From Ignelater luminosus (Eukaryota; Arthropoda; Insecta; Coleoptera; Elateridae): DNA of 64,000 nt. Position numbers and translations under genes: made by a program. Positions 27,301-42,300 of this stretch are shown piece by piece. How positions within the stretch are numbered: position 1 is the first letter of the stretch; every line of letters begins with the position of its first letter. The notes beneath the pieces are model-generated. The model was given only the letters and a program-made list of their open reading frames with translations, did no database searches and was not told the DNA's origin. The stretch is taken from the NCBI GenBank assembly GCA_011009095.1, contig VTPC01090570.1, forward strand, positions 308,479-372,478, read 5' to 3'.

Positions 27301-30300
27301 TTGGCTATGACCTGGTTTAGCAGGATTATCATTAACATCTCCAATGATTACTTTCATATAGCTCGTTTCTGTCAGGGGAATAGGTTTACCACTATCAGTT
27401 ACAGCAACAGGTACTAAATAATATTTCTTTTCTTCTCTATCAAATGCAACTTCAGCACGTAAGACATCGCCATGTATGGAGAATTTAGCTCGAATGTCAG
27501 TGCTTGCTTCATTAGCAATAGCATAGCTAAAAGGTGGACCATTTTCTGGACTATCATAATCATCAGCTGTCAATGTAATTATGTCCCCTGGATTTTGATT
27601 TTCATACCAAACAACTTCGGTCTACATTGAAAAAGTAAATCGATCAAATAATACAAATTAAGATAATCAAGTTACTTACCACATTTAGAAATGGTGCATT
27701 ATCATTGATATCCTTTAAGAATATATTGAACTCAGCAGTACTAACTTGTGCATCAGGACCACCGTTACTGTCACTAGCATACACATAAGCTTGATACTTA
27801 GGGAAACCATCAGGTTTATCTCTATCCAAAGCCTACAAAATATATTTCAATTAATTTTAAACTTTTATAACCAACAAGTGAATAAACTTACTTTTATAAG
27901 TGACACACATCCACTGTTAGTAATACTCAAAAAGCTCTTCTGATCATCTTCTATTCGATAAACAATTTTTTGTGGAGCATTACGATCTTTAATGTCAGGA
28001 TCATAAGCCCTCAAATTTAATATGCAACCTTCTATTAATTCTTCTTCCGTTATGTTAATATTTTTTTCGTAAGGTTCAAATACAGGTAATTCATCATTTT
28101 CATTAACAATATTAATTATAACTTTTGCTGTATCAGAATAAATTCCATCACTTGCTTGTACAATTAGGGTGTATCGTTCGATTTTTTCAAAATCGAGTTT
28201 ATTATTAACTTTAATTCTTCCAGTGGTATTTTCCATGTAAAATGCATCTCCAATATTACCATCTGTAATACTGTACACAATAAGAGAAGCAATATCCTTA
28301 TCTACAGCCTTCACTTCTATTACACTTTTGTCTTTGTCTGTTATTTCTGATATATTGTCTGCTATGTAAGTGCTGTTTGTAAATTGAGGTTTGTTGTCAT
28401 TACGATCTTCAATAGTAATACGAAACGCTTGTCTGGCAGAATTAGGTTCGAGGAATTTCTTAATGGCACTTGGAGAATTGTCTTTTGCAATAATCAAAAC
28501 GTTGTATAAGTCTTGAGCTTCTCGATCAAACATTTTAAGAGTTGTAATTTTACCAGTTTTTTCATCAATTTTAAATAGATCTTGATGAGTGTACAGTTCA
28601 TAACTAACAATGTTATTTGCTGATGTACCATCCCTATCTATAGCTCGTACCTAGAATACAAGACATGTCATATTAGTTACATAAATACAAATCAACTTTC
28701 CTATTAATATCTACCTGTAGTACTTGTGCACCAGGTTGTTCATTTTCAAGTACACTTCCACTAACTGATTCGATGAAAGTAGGAATTTCATCGTTGACAT
28801 CCTCTACTTTAATATCAATAGTAACAGAAGCCGCAAGTTCTTTATTGGTTGCACGTACTGTCAGTTGGTATTCAGTAACAGTCTCGTAATCTAAAGGACG
28901 TCCTAAAGAAATGTATGCTTCTGTTTCACCTTCTTGTGTTAACTTAAAAGTTTCATCTTTATTGGTTTGAGTGGTTTTTCCTTTAAGTAACTCGAATTGT
29001 AATCCTGGTTGTTCGATATTCGATCTAAAAGGTAGATTGTAATAAGGAACTAAAATAATTAAAATTATTGAAAGTAGCTGTAAAGTAATGTAGGGTAGGA
29101 ATTTATTCTAATCTTCTACTCAATTTAGGAATAATTTTAAAAAATAAAGAGGAAGAAATTAATTTAAAAAGTGTGTACAATTGTTAAGATTTGATAAAAT
29201 TGAAGATAAATTATTTTTCTTTTAAGTTTCAAAACTTATTAATCAAAATAAATTTACTGAAAAACAATATTATCAGGTTTTGGTTATATCGAGTTAACAA
29301 TTAGCATCAAATAAGAATTTTTTGAGGCAAAAGAAACGAATTCAATAACCAATAAGATCTGTTGATATGAAATAATACACTCAATTTATAATCAGATTAA
29401 ATCTTATTAGTATGATAAATATCAAAACATAAAAGCATCCTACGTGGTCTTAAACAGGATCCTAATACATATAAAAGTTAAACTAACACAAAATCGATTA
29501 ATGAAATTGTTAAACTCGCTTCAGCTTCTAATTAAATATCTAAAAGGTATACTGTCTACACCGATATTGATCTCCCTTATTAGTAAGTCACTCTAATTTT
29601 TTAATTACTACTAATTATACATAAGGGAGTCAATTTTATTTATTATTCTTTTATTAGTAGTTTCATTTCATTACTTTTTTTTCTTACTTCTTTTTTATTT
29701 ATAATTGTAGACATAATTAATCAAACACAATGAATTAATCATTGTTATTAACAGTCGTAGTGCTTTTCAAATTATTATTGTTACAATGACATTTTTTCAA
29801 ATTTTTGGGTTAAGTAAACTTATGGACAAAATTAACGCACCATTTGATTAAATAAGCACAAGTTTTCCTGCATTCATAGAAACTTGTAAATAAAGCAGTG
29901 CAGTTGTTTTAAACAGAAATTGGCAAGAGAAGACCTTATTTTAAGTCTTTTTTTTATTACATAATTAATAATGCTAAAAATTCGCAAAACATGAACTACA
30001 CACAAAAAACATAAACAATTAAATTAACGTGTTCGAACCGATCCTAGTACCGTGTATGCCCCCTCTACTTCTTATTACTGCATTCATTCGCCTTGGCATG
30101 CTGGAGATCAGATTTTCAATATCATCTTGGGGGATATTCTCCCATTCTGCTATTGCTGCATCTATCAGTTGATTGTGGTTGACAGGTAATGGTCTTTTTT
30201 TTTAAAGAGCATCCCACAGATGCTCTATGGAATTTAAATCGGGACTGTTAGCTGGCCATTCCATTAACTAAAGATCAACTGCATTTAAGTAGTCGGTCAC

Positions 30301-33300
30301 CAGCATTATTCTGCATGAATACAGAAGGGGGCAAATGGCATTACATGTTCAACTATGACGTTTTCGAGATAATAATCTGCATTCATAGATCTCATACAGA
30401 TGGGCACCAACTCTGTATGACCGTTAAAACAGATTCCTTCCCAAATGGAATTTTTGGAATAATATTTCAGCTTGCAATCTCTCTCCTGGCCTTCGCCAAA
30501 CACGCTCGCATCCGTCCAAAGATTTTAAGTTGACTCTAGTCTCATCTAAGAACAAAACTCTCTTCCAATCACCAACTGTCCAGTTTTGATGATTTCTAGC
30601 AAAATGTAATCTTGCAACTCTGTGTTGCCTGGTTAGCAAAGGTTTTTTTGCCGGTCTTCTACTGCTCAATCAAGCTTCATTTAAACATCGTCTCACAGTT
30701 CGAGATGATATCGTGACATTGCGAGCAATTGCCAACTCATTTTTTAACATTGTACCAGTGACTGTCATGTTTCTAAGAGCAAACTGCCCCAGAAAGTGCT
30801 CATCTCTTGCATCCATAGACCTGGTTTGTGATTGTAAGATCCTGTCTGATTGAAGAGTTCAACCATGCGACTTATAGTGGAATGATTTCTTTCTAACAAA
30901 TTAGCAACATAACGCATACAATATCCTTCTTCCAATAAAGTTGATGCCTTTACTGCATCCTCAACTGATAAATTTCTTCGACGATTCATTTTTTTACCCT
31001 AAAGCTTTTAAAACTAACACAACACATTCTAGCAAATGAAATCTTTTGTTAATCGGCGATTTTTGTAACAAAAATGTGCTCAACTTTTGAAAAAATGTAA
31101 AATTATGATTTTAAAACAAACGATTTTTTGATAGCATGTGTCTCGGTTATCAAAGAAGATTCATTCCTATTATTAAAAAAATTAGTAACCTTAATCATGG
31201 TTATCTTAAAATTTTTTAAAAAAATTAACTGGTGCGTTAGTTTTGCCCATGAGTGACATTTATCTTATGCCACTTGAAGAGGCTAACACATTCGGTTTTT
31301 GTGTTTGGAACCTCTTTTGATGGTCTTGAGAGAGACAAATTGAAATCTCTAAGGAAAAAAAGAAGAAATCAAAGAATAAGAATAAGAATAATAGTAGTAA
31401 GAACAAAGAGTGATAGTTTATTCATATTTAAAAGAAAATCTACTGCAGAGTAGCCCCTTGGTGGCCCTTTGTGGTTTCAAGTTAGATATAAACGTAATTG
31501 TGCAGAATAACATTTTCAAACATAGAGTAGCTGAATCAGATGCCACACAAGAACATCTTAGTCCAGATCTTTATTTTTATCTGGAGTTTTCTAAACAACT
31601 TCCTGAAAATTATAACAAAGATACAAATACACTCATTAAGAGATTACAAATAATTTTTTCGGGCTTTTTTTTAATTATTACTTCCTGCAATTACATTATC
31701 TTGATTTGTACTTTGTGCAAATACTACAGCGCATTTTCATTACGTTAGAATAAATTAAATCAACTAAAATTTTATAAACCAAATATTATTTGGTACATTG
31801 CTGTTTAGTGAATTTGAAATATCACTTGGTTATTATAGGTGATTCACAAATAAATAGAGTGTGCAATGGTTAATCATAATATACTAAAATCACTATGCTA
31901 TTAAAAAAACTAATGATAAAGAAAACTAATAATAGGAAAACCATTTGAATTTTACATTTATCAAAATTCCCCATGAGACAATATTATTAGTCAACAAGAT
32001 TTGTTGCTGCTTATGCTATCATGAAAAAGTGAAGTAATATTTCTTGCAGATTTTAATTAAACCATGCATTTTATTTAATTATTTAATAATTAACAGTACA
32101 CTTTAAAAACCATTATAACAAATAATGAAATAATTCTAAATTGAATGAGAATTCTAAGAAATAAATATTTTTACTAACATAACTTTTCAATAATTTTATC
32201 TGGTAAATTCCATTTGTGAATGTTTTACATAAATCTAATTTTTAACCACAATGTTTTGCTTTCTAGTATTGATAAGTAATAAAATTTATTTATAGCATCT
32301 TTTAAAAGATAACTTCACAATGACTGCAAGAAACAATAATGCTTACAGGCATAAAGGAATGCATTTATTCACGAAGTCAATAATACCAAAAATAATAATA
32401 TGTCATGTCAGAGAATTATTAGTAAAAAACAAAAACAAAAGTTTCTATTTTAAATTGCTATGTTAATGAATTTGTTGTGTATTTTAGATTTTACTTTTAA
32501 ATAGCATAATGAGCACGATGTTATAAACAAGAAATTAAATTTAAAAATCAGTACTAATAATCTAATATTAATTACTCGTCATTAATTTTCCAACCTTAGT
32601 TTATTATAAATGCATATTACCCACTGATTAATTATGTCTTTAAATGCTTTCAATTCGATAAAAAATAAAAGATGTAACAAATAAAACAGCGAAGTAAATG
32701 ATGGCATTGATCTAGGTAATGGTTTATAAACAAAATTTAATTATGTTATTCTCAATATAATTGTTCAATTTATCATTTCAATTGAAGGTGTTTTCTACCT
32801 ACTCACTCATATTTTAAGTATCAAACACATGTTTAATCAAAGAATGTAAATAAAATTTTTCTACATTTAAACAAATAATTAAATTACTTACCGAGCTCTA
32901 AAAGTTGCGATTTTATATTCGTAATCGTTAAAATTTTCTTTTAAGCTAATAGGGGTTTCTGGGTATTCTTCAAAAACAGGAGGTTTTTTCCGGGAATCAA
33001 CTACTTCAATATCCACATCAGCAAGAGCTTGTTTTGGAGGCTTGCCATGATCCGAAACACTAACTTGCATATAAAACACATATCCTTTTTTCTGAAAAAG
33101 TTATTAAGTTAATCATATATTTTTAATTTTTCTAAATTCATTTTTACTTTATTTAAAGATTTCTTTATATAAATCACACCAGTTTTCGGATCAATCCTGA
33201 AGTATTCGTCGATTTCTCCTGAAGCTGTATTTTTTGGAAGCAACCCATAAGTCAGTCTTGAATTTTCTCCATCATCATAGTCATAAGCAAATACTCTCAT

Positions 33301-36300
33301 AACCTCCCCAGTTTCTTTTAGATCTTCAGCTACTTGCTCTTTGTAGCTCTAAAATGACAATTTTTAATAAAATACTCATAAATCTAAATTAATAATTCAA
33401 ATACCGTTTGATCAAAAACTGGATCATTATCATTAATATCATCAATAGTTACTTTGAAGGTACACACGTCAGCCAAAACTGGCCTACCATTATCTGTCGC
33501 TCTGACAGTTACATAAAGCTGCTTTTGTCTACTAGGTTCATCTCTGTCAAATACAGAGTTAGTGGTAATAATGCCAGTCGTCGAATTAACATTAAAATAT
33601 TTCCGATCCTCTGTAATTATTTCATAACTAACTGTTCCACCTGATTCTTTCGGATCTTTATCAACAGCCGTGACCTGAAATTTTCTAAATTTGTCAAAAA
33701 ATACTTCTTAGAATATCAACTGTATTTACTTGTATAACGAATGTTCCACGACGTTGTTCTTCTTTAACAAAAGGTTTGTATGTTTGACAATCTTTAAATT
33801 CTGGTTTGTGATTGTCTTTTGAATCCACATCGCTTACACTTAATCTAGCTGAGTAAGTGTCCGTTAAAGATTTAACACTATCTGTTGTCTGCGTTTGTAC
33901 ACCATAAAAGTCCCCTAAAATAAAAAATGTAATGAGGAAAATAAAATTATCAATTATTGATCAATCACTATAATTTTTAAAATTTTATTTCCAAGATGTA
34001 GTTTACACATGATTCAATTGTGAACATGAACACAGAAATATCTTAGCCACTAATGGATTAAGTAAACCAGTACACATATTGAAAATAAGCCTGATAGGTA
34101 GTCAAGTGGAAAAAATAACAATTCCCGTGAAGAACCACTATTTACAAAAATGAAATAAATACCCAAGAAGTGTTTTCTAGATGATGTAATTAAAAAAAGA
34201 AACACATAAACAAAATACCAAAGAGGTTATTATAGAATTTCGCCCACATATTTCTTAGATGCTGTTTATTTATGTCATTTAACCTTTGCAAAGCTGTCAA
34301 AATAATAATGTATTGTTACTATTTTTGCACTTCTATTTACATACGAAATTAATTTATTATAAGTTTGTTTCTTATCACTGAATCTCTTTTATAATATTTA
34401 TTAATATATCCAACAGGGCCCAGCCCTTATGAGATTAGACATATGCTACATGCAATTTATTATAATCTGCCATTGATGTTTGTATCACATAAAATGTAAC
34501 AATTGATATCAATAAATGCACATCAACAAAATAACATCATAGTATATGTAATGTTATGTGAGAATTGAGAAAAGAAAAAAGCCATTTCTAAATTGGTCAA
34601 AATTGAAAATCTTCATTGTTTTAAAAAAGACTAGCAGCACTGATATCCATTGAATTAGAAATGATTAAAAATTTAGAAACACACGAAACAAAAAAAAACA
34701 AAAGCTTCATCTGGGCAAGTCAGCACAAGCAGATTATCATCTTTACAGGTAATCTAGACAGATTAGATAGATACAGCAGAGAGAGAGAGAGATATAGTAA
34801 GAACAATAACTTGTGTAGGTGAGAACCATTTAATTGTCAATATATTTTCTTACACTAGACTTTCTTGATACATATAGCAAATGGTTTCAAGAAAAAAATC
34901 GAAAGTAAAGAATCATTTTTGAATTAAGTAGGTACTGACCCATATAATGACATAACATTAAATTACTGCAGTCTCTACACTCCTAGTTCCTCAAGCTAGT
35001 CCAATTCTGTACAGCTCACAAGTCAAGGATTGTCCATGAAAAAAAGTGATCGAGTTTGCTGTGGCGAAACTCCGTTAAAATAAAAGATGATCAATTGTTA
35101 CCTTATCAGCGTATTGTATATGAAGTCTAAATTCTTCTAAACTTGAATTGTTGCTCTACAAAAACAATTTATTAAAATGTCATCAAGACAATTGAAATCG
35201 GAAAAAGATAGTGTACACTTACAACCAAAATAACAATATGTCGGAATCAAAGTTGGCAAAATCTTTAGGAATTGCAAAATCAACGGTTCAAAAGGTTCTG
35301 GCAAATTACAAATTAACATTGTCAGTTGCAAGAAACAAAGGTTTGAGAGGAAAATTGAGTCCAGTGGATAAAACAAAAGCAAAAAAATCCAAGCCTTTCT
35401 GTCCATGATGTTGCAAGAAAATGTGATGTATCCAAATTCTATGTACAAAAGATTAAACAAAATGAAGGAGAACGCTCTTACAAAGTGTCTGCAGATAAAT
35501 CAAAAACCATAAAAGTAGATAAGTTCGCTAAGAAATTTCTTATATGGCAACCAATTTGCTCTTGTGGGCTGAAAAGCAAAACATTTGTTACTTCTGGTAC
35601 AATTAATCAGGAGATGTACATACAAGAGTGCTTGGAAAAACGTTTCTTGCCATTAATTCGAAGTCACAAAAGTTCGGTGATATTTTGGCCTGACTTAGCG
35701 ATAGCCCATTATGCTAGAGTCGCTCTGGGTTGGTATTCAAACAATAATGTAGAAGTTGTACCCAAAACTGACAATCCTCCAAATTGTCCGAGATTGTGTC
35801 CAATTGAAAAAGATTTTGGGCAACTGTCAAATGCAAATTGAAGAAGACAGAAAGGATCGCGACAAACGAAAGGAATTTTAAACGAATGTTTGATGCAATG
35901 TGTGATACGATGACCAATGATGATGTACAAGCATCAGAAGAAAAGTTAGGGCTTTTTTCCAAACTTAGTTCTTTTTATTATATTCTGTTTTTGATTTAAG
36001 AGTTTGTTTGTTCTTTAGTTGCTTGATATATTCATTTTTTATCGATCACTTTTTTCGTGGACAATCCTTAGATCTTGACTTTACTTTAAAACTATGTTAT
36101 TTATTATTATTATTATCTGAAACCAATAACTAGGGGTTGCTTCATATGTACAGAATTGTACCATCTAGCTCTCTGCATAAGGTAATATACCATACTTGAA
36201 TACATCTAGGTACAGAACTATTACACCTTTGATATCATCCCAAAATGGGGCAAGCATACACAGTCTGTTAATTGTTTCCTGTTCATCATTTTATTGCAGT

Positions 36301-39300
36301 TCTCTAATATTTAAGACCACATCTTTACTTTGCAGGCCATCCTAGTTGTTTTATTTCTTCTAAATTATCGATGCTTACTTGGTTTATTTATTTAACTTTC
36401 CTATTGCCCAATTCAACTGATGGTCTAGTAGTCTAAAGTTTGGCATGTTGGTTATTTTTTTTTATTATTAGGGGAGTTTTTTTGAATTTTTGGATTCTGT
36501 CTATTCCCTTGTAAATTAGTATAAAAATTTTATTGCTGATCTTTGTATGTATTACTTTTTTAAAAATATTTTCTATTTTTGGCTTTCTGTTTGAATATGA
36601 AACTACAAAACACTTCACTGCTAAAGGAACAAGAAGGGTAAACGATAGGTAAGACCATGGTTATGTTCATCAGAATACACAGCAAATCAGTATTGATAAA
36701 TTACAGAATTAAATCTATTACAGATCTAAAATTACTGATTTAGTAATCTTTCAAATTTCAAACAAGGGAAGTATTATCAATACAATCAATATATGATTAT
36801 CGAAGATACAAAAGCATTAAAAACAGAAATGATTATGTGTCAAAGAGATTTTAAGGTTATAAAAGAAATTTAATAATGCGGTGATTTGAAACATTGATAA
36901 TACACCATCAAAAGCCTAAAACTAAAACTTCAATGTAAAAACCATTCCTAAAGGTAAATGTCATAATTCTTATCAAGTAATTCATATCTTGAAAACTTTT
37001 TTTAGCAGTCGAGTTAAACATAAGATATTTATTAAAATATGAAATTGCTGATAAAATTTGATAAAACCACTTAAATTGGTCTCTTATTAATTATACAAGG
37101 TATGTATGTGTAGCACACTCGAATCTTAAATTTGAAAAATTTTAATTGTTCAGTTACTTAAAATAAACAAATTGGTACACATAATTTAACATTATTTGTA
37201 GTCGAGCATATTCCCACATTTTCTTTGAAAGCCTATGAGAATTAACCCGCAAAACAATGGTAAGAAAGGATCTGCTCATAAAGCTGTTTTAATTAAGTTA
37301 ACTTATTAATAGTGACACCATTGCTGTTTATAACTAAAACGTTTATATGTTACACATACCTACTTATGTGGTTTCTACATTTTATTAATAGCATAATTAT
37401 TGCTGTAGAACTACATTACCAAATAGGTTAAATGACAAAAACGCTTGGATATTCTTCCTTTCTGCATGGATAAGAATTTTAATTAAGAATGCGTATGTTG
37501 TATACAATACAGCATGGCAGATGTAACAAGCATAAATGTTCTTTTAGAAAAACAATAAACCGAATTAATGCGTTTTAAGTGAAAGTTTAGTCTAGTGAAT
37601 GATAAAATAATTAAAAGTTTTATTTCATTATTTCAGCAGAATAGCATTTGTAGTAATACAACTTAGGGCAATGCGATTTAGTAACACAATGTATACTCTT
37701 CAGCTTAAAAAAAATATACTCCTGCTCTATCTCTAGAATTTTTATCAATTACACACAATTCAATAATATACAATCCCTATTTATATGTAGGTAAATACAA
37801 TCTTTGTTTATTTTGAGGTTCGTAAACTATTTTTTAATCGCTATAATAACTTCTGTTAACACTACTTGAGTAACTTTATTTATTTATATGAATTCATCAA
37901 GTGATGCATTTATTTGTTATAATAGCTTGAGCAGTGATTGATCTATACAGCAAGCAAAATTAAAAATATAAATGTAAATAATCGTAATCAACTAATGTGA
38001 TTTGTCATTCACTTTCTACTGACTACATCACAACTGCAACAAATTTCATAAGCAATTTGTAATCATTATAAAATACCATTTTGAAATAACAATGAAAACG
38101 ATTACTTTTAATGAAGAAATATATTCATCATTTCTATCAAACACATTAATCTGAATATGTAGTACATATTATAAAAGGGAAAATGTGGGATCAACTTTTT
38201 TTTCTTGAGGCCCCTATCACAACAAATTATCTAAATCAAATATTTAGGTTTCATTCAAATTATATTTGATTTGATTTATCTCGATTCCTTTTATGAAAAT
38301 CTAAGTAAGAACAATTCTTATATAATAAATATTTTTTTAATTTGTAAATTCTATGTAGAAGACCAAGAGTCGCTTGCAAATTGTTAAATCCTTTCCCTTG
38401 GTGAGGATATCAAACATAGAAATATACAATTCGTGTTGTTTTTAGGATCCTATTTCAAAATACCCTGTGTGCATTAATTATTCAGAAATCTTGTCACTCC
38501 CTGTATAAATCTAAATAACCACCTACTAGGGTTGCTAACTTATTTGTATTTATCATTTTTAATATTCATAACACTGTTATTTTTCATTTTACATTACAGT
38601 ACTCATTTAATTGCTAATTTTGATCATTTTTATTCTGTCTTTTATCTTTTAGAATAAATTAATTATGTACCTACTACATACATTTATTTTACATATTTAG
38701 TTTTTTCATTACATTGAATTCCCTTTAAAAGCAAATGAAATTGACAACTTTTTCTACAAACACGCGACACGTGACCGCGCAAGTATTCCTGCTGATAACG
38801 CCACGTGTGTATAATTAAGGTGTGCCGTAATAGAAAAAATGTCAACTGAAAATTAGTTTTTCTTTTTTCCACTCATCTACTTCATGTAAAAATTACAGGC
38901 ATGCTGGTAGACAGACTCCTAATTAAGTTATTAACAAATCTGTATTTAATAACCTTAAATTTATGTAAGTACAAAACAAACAAAAAGAATTAATTTAGCT
39001 ACATCAAAATAAGACATAATATGCCACTGCAGACGTAGTTAAAAGTACAAAACAATAAAATTGCGAATACTAGTTGCAATTGCAAAAAGCTGTAAGAGTT
39101 AGTCCGGTGAGTCATGGACCAGTTTGCATAAATCTCAGATAAGTGTTCGGAAATTATTTTCTGACACAAAAATATGCCTTGTATGCAATGTTGCACATAC
39201 CAAATTCCTATTCAAGTACTAATATTTCAATTTTTAACAATAGCAATATTAAAACATAATTTCGTGATAAGTTAATTTTTACATAAATTGGAATATAAAT

Positions 39301-42300
39301 TTCTTATACTATAAAAAGGTAGAAGTACAAGACTTTCTATTGTTTTATACGCATACGCCTAAAAAATAAGAACAAAGCAGAAAGTTTTATGTGTCATACG
39401 TCGATTTATTTATTGATGGTTAAAACTGCAGAACAGGAAATTCCTTTGAACCTACAGCAAAATACAATAAGTGGAAGCATTTTTCACACTCATACAAATT
39501 CTAGTATAGAAATCCGTTAATTTTGTCTAGATTGCTAAAAAATCACGAACTGTAACTAGAACCTTACAAATTTATAAATTATAATTCAATCGAAGTATGC
39601 CAAGACGACAGAATTCTCTCAAACGGAAAATTTGACACGAGACAGTCGACTTTTAAACTGGATAGGTCATATTAGAATTACAACTATTTATTCTTGACGG
39701 ACCGGTAAATCTAAAAGCAGACCCAGTTTTACATTTTTATAAAATGGCAGATGAGAATTTAAAGCTTCCTGCAAGCTTACATATTTCTACTTTCATTTAT
39801 CCAAAAGAATGACGAGCACAAAAATAAAATTAATACGAACGCTAACCAAAATAATTACACCTTTGTTATGGACGCAACGATAGAAAGTTTCACAAAATCA
39901 ATAAGAAACAGATTTTTTACAAATTTCTCGGAAGAAGTCTAACAGTCGATAAACGGGGGCATGATTATCCACGAAGCCACAAAAGTTAGAACTTCTAACG
40001 GAGGGATTTTGGGGGAACAGTATTTAAAAATGAAACTTGAAACTCATTTTAAACATTTATCCCATCGTCATCAAACAGGTTTTTTTACACTGCATGAATA
40101 TTAAACTTGAACATTATTTATGTTTATAATAGACATAAAGAAGCAAAAAATGCAATTTTAATATGGCGTTTTATACAGCAATATCAGACACTAAAAAGCT
40201 CTCGTAAACCGTATAAGAGACAGTCAATTTCTTAGTGAATTTGTTTTTCCGAAAAATTCCATGGCTTATTAGATAGTTGCAAAAAAACTCCGAAGATTCT
40301 CGAGAGACTTCTCCGCAATCAATTAAAGAAAAAGTTTTAGATAATATAACACGCACGATTGTTTTTTATTTTATTGTACAAGACAGAATTCCAAGACAAA
40401 TTTTTCTTTGGTGGAATGGACATCTGAATACGAGTACGCCGTCATTCTTGTGAACAAGGCCAAAAATATTCGGCAAAATGGCACACATTGCTTTGTATTT
40501 CACAGACTTTTACTACGCTAAGAGCTGTATATGGAAACAATAATATGTATCACATGCTCAAGATTAAGTAAAGAATTACTCGCTACACGGTAATAATCTG
40601 TACCTGCCTATTCCTTGTTATCGATCAAGGTTGCCACCAAGATTCACCGTCTGACTCAAATTTAGCTAACTATCTTTGTTACCATTAAACAAGAAAATGA
40701 CTAGCTTCCTAAATCTAACCCCTAAGAAAGGACCTTGAAACTTCAAAGATCGGTTGGCGCTTGCGGGCGGTTGTTAAAACTAAAGAGTCACCTTTAAAAA
40801 TCACCAGTTGCTATATGTATCAGTTACAGTTTACGAAACTTCCAACAAAATTAATATACAAATAAAAACTAAGAAGTGAAGAAGAGCAAGAATTTTACAT
40901 TAATGAAAAACTCTTTTGTTTAATAAAGGATGATTACATTGCAACCAATTCATAAGAGATTTATGACCATCTTAGATTAACTTATAGAATTATATTAAAT
41001 GTAGACAGAATGTAGATCTAATATTTTTGAGAATATACAGAGCATCCCATTTAAAACTGACTGGGACTTCAACTTAAAATTAAAGTCCGAGTATCATTGA
41101 TTGTTAGAAATGTTAGATGATTGTGCTTAGACAGGGAACCCAGCAGTTTATCATTTCAAAATTCTTTGAGTTACAAAGAATATCATTGTTCGCACCGTAT
41201 TTACGAACGAGAAAAAACGCCCAGACGTGCCCGGGTGTAATTTACAAGTATTGATGACGTCTTCACTTTCCCTAAATGATCGAAAAATTACGAAACAAAA
41301 AAGTCAGTATTTCTGAAAAACGCCCTCGAACTTTCCAGGTTTTTCCGGTTGCTGCATATCCTGTTAAATGTAGATATATATACGTCTTTGTCTTGCACGT
41401 GGAAATCCGTTATTTTTCGTAAGTTTCCAAGGTCATAAATGATCCAAAGAGAAAACTGCTGGTTTAAGATATGCGATATCAAATGAAATCTGGTTAGGCA
41501 ATATTATGAGGAATACTCGAAGGGTTTCCCTCACCTCTGGCATTACTGTCCTGCAAAGCAAAAAGGCCAGAACTCAAAAACTAAACAAAACTGACTGAGT
41601 TTGGGGTATTGCTGGATTCTTTGCACTAAAATCTGTATGTATACCAAGCAAGAAAGCCTTAACTTTGAAAATAAGCGATACAGATCAATTTTTAAAATGC
41701 CTTGTCCTATAGAAATGTGAAGAAAGCCAAACACGTTTCACACAGTATCTCAAAACTATGACTTTCAGAGTTAGAACCTTTTTGCTTTGTAGGGCAGAAT
41801 AGGTATACGTTTTGCTAGCAATATACGATGATAACTCAGCAATAACTCTTGTTTTTCTGATTTTTTGTTCTTACTGACAGTAACCTTATCATGCAAACGG
41901 CAATACAATATAATCGGTAATACATTCAATTCGGCAATATTGCGATATCAGCGGTAAACAGTAGTTATTGCCGAATATTGGCAATAGGTGTACATAATTT
42001 TGGTCAGTGAGAAACCCAACCCCTCGGGAATCGTTTAAGAAAATCAAGAGAAATAACGATTTGCCATTCTACCATTCCATATGAAACTGTAACAATGGTT
42101 TTTTAAAGAATAAGATCAGTCTGCTTTTGTGATGTTTAGAAATTATTGTTATTAATAGTTTGAGAAAACTTTATAATAAACAATTGAATAATGACGAAAC
42201 GGTTAAGGTTTCGGCCCCTGCAGTGCTATATTGTCGTAGGAGTAAGATTTTCCCCGTAACAATTTTTTATTATTGGTATTTCCTCCGTCCACAGATAGTT

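Noticed and set aside
27746-27943. Plus-strand open frame in the shotgun cadherin region
   Set aside because: Antisense to well-supported cadherin exons, no domain of its own.
29025-29049. Alternative acceptor 25 bp upstream for the shotgun exon 28715-29024
   Set aside because: The TTTTAG at 29050-29051 would also extend the exon openly, but it breaks phase with the preceding exon (which ends with two bases); the acceptor at 29025 restores the conserved RSNIEQPGLQFEL join.
31253-31748. Two overlapping plus-strand frames in a shotgun intron
   Set aside because: The first is lysine/arginine-rich simple sequence, the second has no recognisable domain or splice context; likely chance.
41800-42000. 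Repeated GCAATAT words
   Set aside because: Suggestive of a short repeat, but copies are irregular and no unit or ends can be defined.
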